DNA of 64,000 bases. Origin: Symsagittifera roscoffensis (lineage: Eukaryota; Xenacoelomorpha; Acoela; Convolutidae). Where the stretch lies: positions 1,300,948 through 1,364,947 of the forward strand of contig NC_087069.1 in NCBI RefSeq assembly GCF_963678635.1, in the 5' to 3' direction. Position numbers and translations under genes: made by a program. Shown here piece by piece: positions 56,498-64,000 of the stretch (position 1 is the first letter of the stretch; the number at the start of each line of letters is the position of its first letter). The notes under the pieces were generated by a model. That model saw nothing but the letters and a program-made list of their open reading frames with translations, searched no databases and was not told the DNA's origin.

Positions 56498-59400
56498 TCA
56501 TTCCATCGCTTCTCCATCTTGATCTCCAGCGTCACTGTCTTCCAGAACTTTTTCTAACATGTCCATAGAGTTGCGGGCCGTGCCCCAACTCTCCTGTTCC
56601 AACAGCCTCAGTTTGCAACAAGGTAGCAAGTCCACATTCACCTTTTGCTCCCGGTTCCTGCAAAAACTGTTGTGGAGACACAGGCTCACATTCGGTTCTA
56701 GGTCAGCTCTTAAGACCTCTTTCTTTTCATCTTCAGTTACACAAGGCGCTCCAGCTACTCGCTTCACCGCCGTTGTGACCGCGTTTCTGTGCGTCAGGAA
56801 TGCTCGCTTATAGGCTCCCGGTCCTATATCTAGCTGGAAAGATTGATAGGCTTCCGTGTTTCTCGACATGTGACGCTTCGCGCGTTCATACATCCATGAC
56901 GTCATCACTGCACGGAACCGAGGCATCAATCTCTGCCTTGACCATATTCTTTCAATGGCTTTGGGTATTCTCAAAACCTTGCAGGTGGTTCTGAAAAGAT
57001 CCGTTTTGCGGCTCATCTTTACGTTACTCGGCTGTTCAGGAGTCGCCACGGCCGTCTCCTGTTCACTCGTGTCCGCGTTAGCCTCCAATCACTTAACTGC
57101 CAGCATAGCATTAACCACCACGATTGACACTTGTTGATTCTGATCGGGCAACCCCGTAGAGTACAACTCCTCCACGTCCCATACTAGCATCAGATTCCCG
57201 CGTTTGGGGTACTATAACGTCTGCGCCAAGCATTGACAAGGATACTCCCGATGGGTCCTCAGTATGTTCCTTCGGGTCCGATACCCTGAGGCTCCCAGCA
57301 ACGGTTCCACTTCCGTCATAATTCTGTGCAAATCGTCTTTCTCTTCTATGATGGGGAATTCAGTGGGTAACTCTCCACTCGCTTTCTGGTTCTGGAACTC
57401 ACTCACATTACCTTCGTTCAACCTCATGAACTCTTCGCCCACTACGTCTTGCAACTCGCCTTCAGATCTCTTCGGGACTGCCCGAAAGATCTTCGCCAAC
57501 AGATCAGATGACCTTTCTGACATTCTGGCCAACCTCACACACTTTGGCACAGAGAAAAGTTGATCAATCAACACCTGCTGCGTCTTCGCATCCATCACCA
57601 CCATGTGCGTAGGATACCTGCTATTGCAATACGGGGCGGAGCTTGAATCCACCAGATATTTTGAACCAGTAGGTCTATGATAGGCCTCGCTATCCTTCAG
57701 ATTCATTTCATTTTCTAGAGCTTCTCGCCAGCCTCCAATCGTCTGCTCTGTCTGCAATGCTCCAGGGATTACTTCCACGCTGAGGGACGTCACTAGCTCA
57801 TGGGCACGCTCCAGGCGCTCAAGCGATTCTATCGAGCTCGTCAAGCCACAAAATGCCAAGGCCGTGGTCAAATTTACCTTCGTCACGCCATGACAGTCCG
57901 CGACCAACTCCATGCCACTCATATCCGACATGCTCAATCTTCCATACAATTGCGCCAGTTGTCGATGCTGCTCGCTCAGCGTAATCAAGCAGTGTCCCAA
58001 GTTGCAAACATGTCCTTCCATCCCACTATGTTGAGCTAAACAGGTGCCTTGCCTCAACCAATTGCCCGATGGACTTCCCTCGGATGGCTCCGTGGATGGG
58101 TTGCTCTTCCGCTTCGTCATCCTCATGGCCAGCAGATGGTGTATCATAGCCAGATCATGTAGACTCGCGTCATGATCCAGGTCTAACGTGATATCCACCG
58201 TCATGTCCCAGATTAGACCGGCGTTAGGATTGGGACACCATGAAGGCTTCATGAGTTCCACATGGCTACCAGGCTGGTTTTCAAGGGACCGTCCCAAAAA
58301 CCACAATCAAAACTCACTTGCCCCTTCAGCTCAGGAACCGAGGGTTCGACCACTCGTTCTTCTAAAATGATTCCCAGCTTGGGTTGTTCCACCATCAGCA
58401 TTCCAGTCTCCTTGATTCGTTCGACCCAGAAATTGAGCACTATGACTTGCTTATAGTCGAAGTACGCTTCCCTGGCTTCTTCACTCACGAAGGGATTATA
58501 CGCCATCCCCGGTATGCCAGACACATATTGGAACGACTTCAATTTCCCTAGTGTTGCAAAGTCTTTCTGTCCCCTGACTGTTTCAATCAACTCCCGGCTC
58601 ACTTTCAATCCTTTGTTGGAATACCTTCTCACTTCTTCCAACTTGCGATAGCTCTCCATGTCGTTCGACTACCTGTTTGGTACAACCAACGGCATATCCT
58701 GATATAGTTCCAGGAGTGCCCTAAGGAAGTTTCTTTTGCAATCAACTCCCTTTTGCCGAAAGCTCTTTATGCATTCTCCCAAAAAGGAGTGGGGATACGA
58801 TCCACCATGAACCTTAAAAAGCAAAGGGCATCCTTACGCTTAGCCCAGGCTATCGCAGAATCGTCTTTTGAAATCAAAGCTCGCAGGGCTTCCATCAAAT
58901 CCAGCTCCTGTTCCATTGATTTCAAATCATTACTGGCTTCATATTCCGCCTTCTTGATGCCCATTAAGCACCAAGCCAACCGTACTTGCAGGTCAATTCT
59001 CGTGCACGGATGAACCAGGTATGCTGCCACCGTCGCAGGCGCATGCATCGTCTCGTCGAAGTATCTTTGGAGGGCCGCCCTCCAAGAGATTTTCAGTAGC
59101 TTTTCCAGCCCAATTTTGTTCGCCTCCGAGGACATTACCGTGCCGTACTCTTTCCGATTCAGGTTAGACTTCTCTGTAAGCCCTTTCAGATACTCCTGCA
59201 TGGCTCGCTTCTCGCTCCAAGCCATCAGGTGCCCTCTCGCGAAGTTCCTCGCCTTCAACATCTCCACATAACCCCTTTCTGAATCTCCCATGTGGACCGA
59301 TTCCGGCACAGTGATTCGACTGTACTCGACCACGTCGAGTTGTCCCTCCAGTTTCATTCGGGCCATGTTGGTTCGCGAGGGCCTGTAATCGTCAAGTCCT

Positions 59401-62400
59401 CCAGATCCACACTGACTGATGATTTCCATCTCTAGCTTAGTGTCTTCCAGGGTTCGTGCAGTCTTCTTTGACTTCGTGGCTGTTATGGTCAGACCTGCCA
59501 AGAGCATAGGTGGTATCAGGTTCTCTTTTTCTCCCCCGACTAGTGTCGCACCATCTCCTTGCCCGCTCTCGCCTGAACGACCTGCGCTAGTCAAAGAGGC
59601 CACCACTGTGCTGGCTTTTGACTTCACCACTCTCTGATTCATGGATCGACTTCCTGTTTTTCCTTTCAGTCGCTTCAGCCCTTTTTTGGCTCGTCTAACG
59701 GGTAGTTTCTTCGTGACCTGCTGGTCATCGGCACTGTCCTCTGTAACTGACTCGGTCAGAACATCAGACTCCATGGAGTTCATTATCTTCTCCAGGACCT
59801 CACGCATGATGGGTTGGTTCAGCCCCACCCTCATTATGGACTGCGTCCCGTATCTTCTTATCACGTCCTATGACCTCTCCATGAGGTTCACTCGGCTCCA
59901 GGTTGCCCCTGTCTTGCTATCTAGTTCGCTTTGATATCTCTCCCATTTCTTTTCCGGTAGCGTACTCAGGAAGGATAACCTCAATGATTCTTCAATCTTT
60001 CTCCTCCTTGGTGACTCATTGAGCAATCTTTGTGGATCCCTACTTCGGCACTCTCTCGCCTGACTTATTGGATCCACAGGGGATAAATCGGCCGACGCCT
60101 CTTTGGTAGGAGACATGAAAGACGATGGCGTCATCAGCAACAGACTCCCATCGACTTTCCCGTCGTCGTCTTCACTAAACCGGTATTCCAGCAAGTTTCT
60201 CTCCAACGCTCCTAGATCCGTCTCACCCGGCCTTCCTGTCTTTTCCCTCATGTCGTCATCGTCCTGGTCCATCAGTTCATCGTCATTCGCGTCCGGCTTC
60301 GGCTTAGGTCCCAAAGGGCCTTGTCTTGTGTCCACGCCCGAGTGCGGCCGCGCCGGTACGGTCAGGTCTCCTGCGTGATAGAACAACTCATCATTCACCA
60401 GGAATTCTACCGACTCCTCTCCATGTGGTGCCAGGTCCTTTATCGTTATACATGAGCCTCCTCTGCACTCTTTTGCCACTTCCAGCATCACCACTTTCAC
60501 CTCTCCTGACCACCTCAGTCTTAATAAATCATCGGTGGGGGCATATACATCATTCCACACCTCAGCCGAGACTTCCGGTTTCCTGGAAGGTGGTGCCTTG
60601 ATCTTCTTCCTGCTCCAAGCATCAGGAAATGTGAAGTCAAAAGTGTGTGCGGCTGCAACGTTCCAACCGATGAAGCGGGGCTCCATACCTTCACTCCATT
60701 TCAGCATTCTCCTTTCTGCATCACGAGCTGCTCCGATGCGAGGGGCAATGATGGGAGATGTGACTCCCAACAACATCCCCTTATCGGTGGGTATCGAGGG
60801 CATTGCTCCGGCAGCGGCCTGGACCCAGAAAGCCACGCTTGCTGGTTTTCTTTCACGTGTGCGTAGGCTTTTGGCAGAAGTGGGACTCTCATTGCCGTTC
60901 CTGAATCCTTCACTACCGGTCTCAGATCCAGAGCTTCGGGTTAAACTGGGTATGGGAGAGGTCCTCGCGGCACATTCTGCACTTGAAGTTGTTGTTGAAA
61001 TCCATCAACACCCAACCCGGCTCCGCTATTCTCCCAAACAGCCTATCGTCTCTGGCCAGTCCTCTCAGCTCCTTCTGCCCTGCCCAATTCAGCACAAAAC
61101 AATCTACAACTGAGACCAGGTTGACATACAACACAGAGAACACAGAGTTCCTGTATGCTTTGACTTGCACGTCCGGGAATACGAAGGACATCACCGGTCC
61201 ATACACCACCATGACGAACTTTCGCAGTCCATGAATCAGAGCCAACGGATAGATCCGCATCATGACAGCCAAATCTGTCAGCAAGGGCATGCCACAATAC
61301 TGTCTGCACTCTTCCGCATCCGTCGCCACCTTATCTACTCCCGTGACCCTTCTGTTCTGTTGCAAGAGATATTGGAACAGGAGAGTCCTCCAGTCCTTCA
61401 TTTTCCTGAGCGAGGCGTTTTCCAACTGCGCGTTGAGCTCACGACTTGTTCCCTGGAGTTGTTCGTGGTAACGCAACAGCACAAGCAAATCACCCAGCCG
61501 ACCATAGGTCATGGCAATCAAAGTCAGGAATCCATCCAATCTCAAATCTGCTAATGCTTGGGTGAAGAGATTCGCAGGTCCCTTCGCGAAATTCTCGTGA
61601 CCAAATGTCACGTACAGGGCCAATATCAGGCCAATCGACACCTTCCTGATATCTTTGACGAAACTCGCGATCAGGTTCCGAGATGCCCTCGGATAGCACG
61701 TCGACAGGAAGGATGGCGTCCATCCCACTCCCATTCCACCCAAGATAGCATCTGATCGTTCGTACTGTGCCTTCGTGTCCAGTATGTCAGCTTGGAACTT
61801 GTCCAACGGCATCGTGTTCACATCCTGCATCAATTGCAACATCATGCCCCTGGCTAACTCCCGGTCATCCAACAAGTTTTTCAGATACGCGTGTATCCCT
61901 TTGATCACTGCCGGTGCATGTTCGAATCCATCTTCTCCCAAGGTACACAGTCTCGGTGACAAGTACAACCATGAGTTGTTGTGCGGCTTCGTGCGCAAAG
62001 CCAATGGCATGAGATCCTCTTCTGCTGACGTCATGTTCTTCCTGACTGTCCTTCCCTGTTCATTCTTTGCGTAATCCATCTGTCTGAACCAGAGATCATT
62101 AGCCACCTGTTTTACTAACAGATGATCGTCATCTACCCCTGGTCTTAGCTTTAGTAACCTCGCGAAGTTGGACAGCTCCAACCCCAGAACCTCATCTAAC
62201 ACCAACCGCGTTGTGCTACAATCTTTGAGTCCCTGAATGGCATTAGAATTGTCAACCCAAACGGCAGGAAGCTCAGATCGGGATGGGTAATAGTTGTTGG
62301 GGTCCACTATTCTGTTCGGGGCAGGAATTATTACGTTGAATCGTCCCTCTGCTATCGTTGTGACCATCGTGTACACAAACTGAAGGGGTTCTGGCAATGC

Positions 62401-64000
62401 AGCGTACCCAGGTGACAACACAAAGACCAGCTTCACTACATTTTGAGTGAAACGTTGTTTTGCTGCTGTTTCTACCTCAACCATCGCCGTGAGCAATGTC
62501 ATTATCGCCTCTCCTACGACCTCATTGCTCGGGATCGAGCGATCCGTCAGACGAGACAACAAACCCCTGCTTTGCAGATGATCATTCGAGCCTGCAATCA
62601 CATTCACCAGAGGCTCCATGCTGACCACCCTTCGCACACTTATCATCATGCCCACTGACTGTCCCCAGTCCAATTTGGGCGCCGTCAAGAAAATTACGTC
62701 AGGCCAAAAGAGAGAACGGGGCGTGTATAGATAACCCGAACTGGCTACTATCAGGTACTTGGCAGCTTTCATATCCAAGGGATCATAGGCGGCAAACAGT
62801 CCGTCACCGACTGGAGCCTTCAGTTCCCCGTATCTCCTGTCATCCCCATCCACTCTGGTCGCTCGGGGGTAGTCTCTTGAACATTCGCCAGGCGTCTGAC
62901 CAGGTGGTTTAGCAAACTCCCTGTACATCTTGTGATGGTTATTGTTGGGTATGTTGTCTATCAGAAACTTGCCCTTACGGGCAGGTGGCGTTAGTTCCCT
63001 GGCCCTCCGGCGGACGTCCGTAAGGGATTGGGTATTCAGAGGTCCAAAGGTATTGTCCTGAGGCAATCCACTCAGGTCTGCGTGCCGGAGCGTAGTCGTG
63101 AAGCTGAACTGCTCCTGCTCTGCTAACAGCCAATCCACGCCCGGTATCCGATATAATCGCGACACTGTGGGACCTTCTCCGCCGATCATTCTCATTGCGT
63201 CCTCCCGACACGTCAATGTGTTCATGTTCAACTTCGTTGACATGTCCGTCTTGTATAGTCCCCAATGACTAGGGTCTGGGCGGTTCCATAGCAGCACACT
63301 GCCCGGTTCAACTGCCTCCGTCGGCACCGCGCTCGTCGATGGTCCTGCTGTCGAAGCTGCACCTTAGATCACTCCTCCTAGACACGGTCTGAGATTTATT
63401 CCTGTTCTGATCAACCGATCTCCCTAGTCGGCTTTCCAGCGGTTGTGTTCTGGGAGGAGGGGCAGTCCCTAGCCTCTCTCTCTCACGTTTGAGCTCGGAG
63501 CTACGGGTGCAGCTGTAGCCGTCTCCGTTGCCAGGGGCCCTAGGCGGTTAGCAAGGGATTCGGGCACGCTTCCCCTTATTCTACCTCCTTCAGTAGAACT
63601 GGTCCAAGCCAGAGAACTGGTCGCCCTCAACTCCTGCTCCATTTCCCTCAACTGCGTCTGAAATGCGTCATTGATTCAGTGTCTCCCTTGTTGGGTATTG
63701 AAATGTATCCCATTTCTGGTTAGCGCGATGTGATCAATCATGCGCAACATGTTCTCGAGATCCAAGAGTCGGAGCTCGCCAGGGTTATTTCTCACCAGAC
63801 TGCGGGTCATTTCGTTCCACCGGGTCACATTGCCATTCAAATCTGCCACTTAAATCCCACCATCGGGTTCTGTGGTATCGTACACAGCACCACAATCCTG
63901 GGTCTGTACTTCTCCTTTAGTTCGTTCAGGAGGCAGACCAATAGAGGTTCTAACTTGTTCTCTGGAGTCACTGGGGCCCTCGAGACGTCGTTGGTCCCCA
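56498..64000 (-). pseudogene. ORF3 of element C, diverged and decayed, cut by window edge
   Basis: Third ORF3 homologue, strongly diverged from A/B but collinear. From the right edge: GTNDVSR at the very end, LCTIPQNP, RNGIHFNTQQ (SGNH block V with Asn in place of Asp), then an 801-residue open part (60922-63327) with AGSNDH, VLDEVLGLELSNFARLLKL and GMPLLTDLAVMMR matching A. More frames follow (59868-60836, 58767-59864, 58249-58659, 57212-58306), ending in the conserved C-terminal block (LTHRNAVT, NVSLCLHNSFCRNRE). Stops or frameshifts lie near 63850, 63667, 63364, 60900, 59866, 58664, 58270, 57213 and 57090. At least three stops replace Trp codons. It is a dead copy of a separate family; its gag-pol would lie beyond 64000. 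Confidence 0.88.

Overview
The window is animal (invertebrate metazoan) nuclear DNA. The evidence is a spliced host gene with clear donor and acceptor sites, the N-terminal part of translation initiation factor eIF3a, read from the minus strand. Around it is AT-rich non-coding DNA, a non-LTR retrotransposon fossil, a hAT-like MITE, and a very large block of Ty3/gypsy-type LTR retrotransposons. I cannot name the species.

Layout. 1-10.7 kb: eIF3a exons 3, 2 and 1 (minus strand; start codon at 10316-10318). Intron 2 carries a 154-bp hAT-like MITE. The 6.8-kb intron 1 holds microsatellites and a degenerate array of roughly 0.6-0.9-kb tandem repeats. 10.7-11.1 kb and 54.08-54.17 kb: two halves of one decayed LINE copy. 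Between them sits LTR element B (11129-54076), and inside the third ORF of B sits a second, younger element A of the same family (11989-34369). The order of insertion is therefore LINE, then B, then A. The nesting is supported by matching flanks, by 3-bp target duplications on both elements, and by LTR divergence counted by eye (2 differences in 887 bp for A, about 6 in 642 bp for B).

Element A is 22.4 kb, far larger than ordinary gypsy elements, and all its genes lie on the minus strand. In order it has: 887-bp LTR; 2.4-kb leader with two kinds of tandem repeat; gag-protease-RT fused in one frame; RNase H-integrase with a C-terminal extension ending in a macro-like (ADP-ribose-binding fold) domain; a 0.47-kb spacer with 20-bp repeats and a conserved splice-acceptor-like site; a giant uninterrupted ORF3 of 2947 residues; LTR. 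ORF3 has a coiled coil, an SGNH/GDSL hydrolase domain with all catalytic blocks, a second degenerate SGNH-like domain, and some 1900 residues I cannot assign. A has lost about 0.4 kb across the RT/RNase H junction, so its Pol is broken while ORF3 is intact. B has the same gene order with many stops and frameshifts, a 304-bp duplication in gag, and a deleted 3' end.

56.5-64 kb: a third, strongly diverged and decayed copy of ORF3 (element C, minus strand), cut by the window edge inside its SGNH domain. It shows that ORF3 is a family and not a one-off capture. Between LINE and C (54.2-56.4 kb) lie a diverged direct duplication, a TATA box with nested hairpins that may be part of the 3' LTR of C, and a TA microsatellite.

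The most noteworthy system is the giant retrotransposon family that combines Gag-Pol, a Pol-fused macro-like domain and a roughly 3000-residue SGNH-containing third ORF. It lies directly upstream of an essential translation factor gene.
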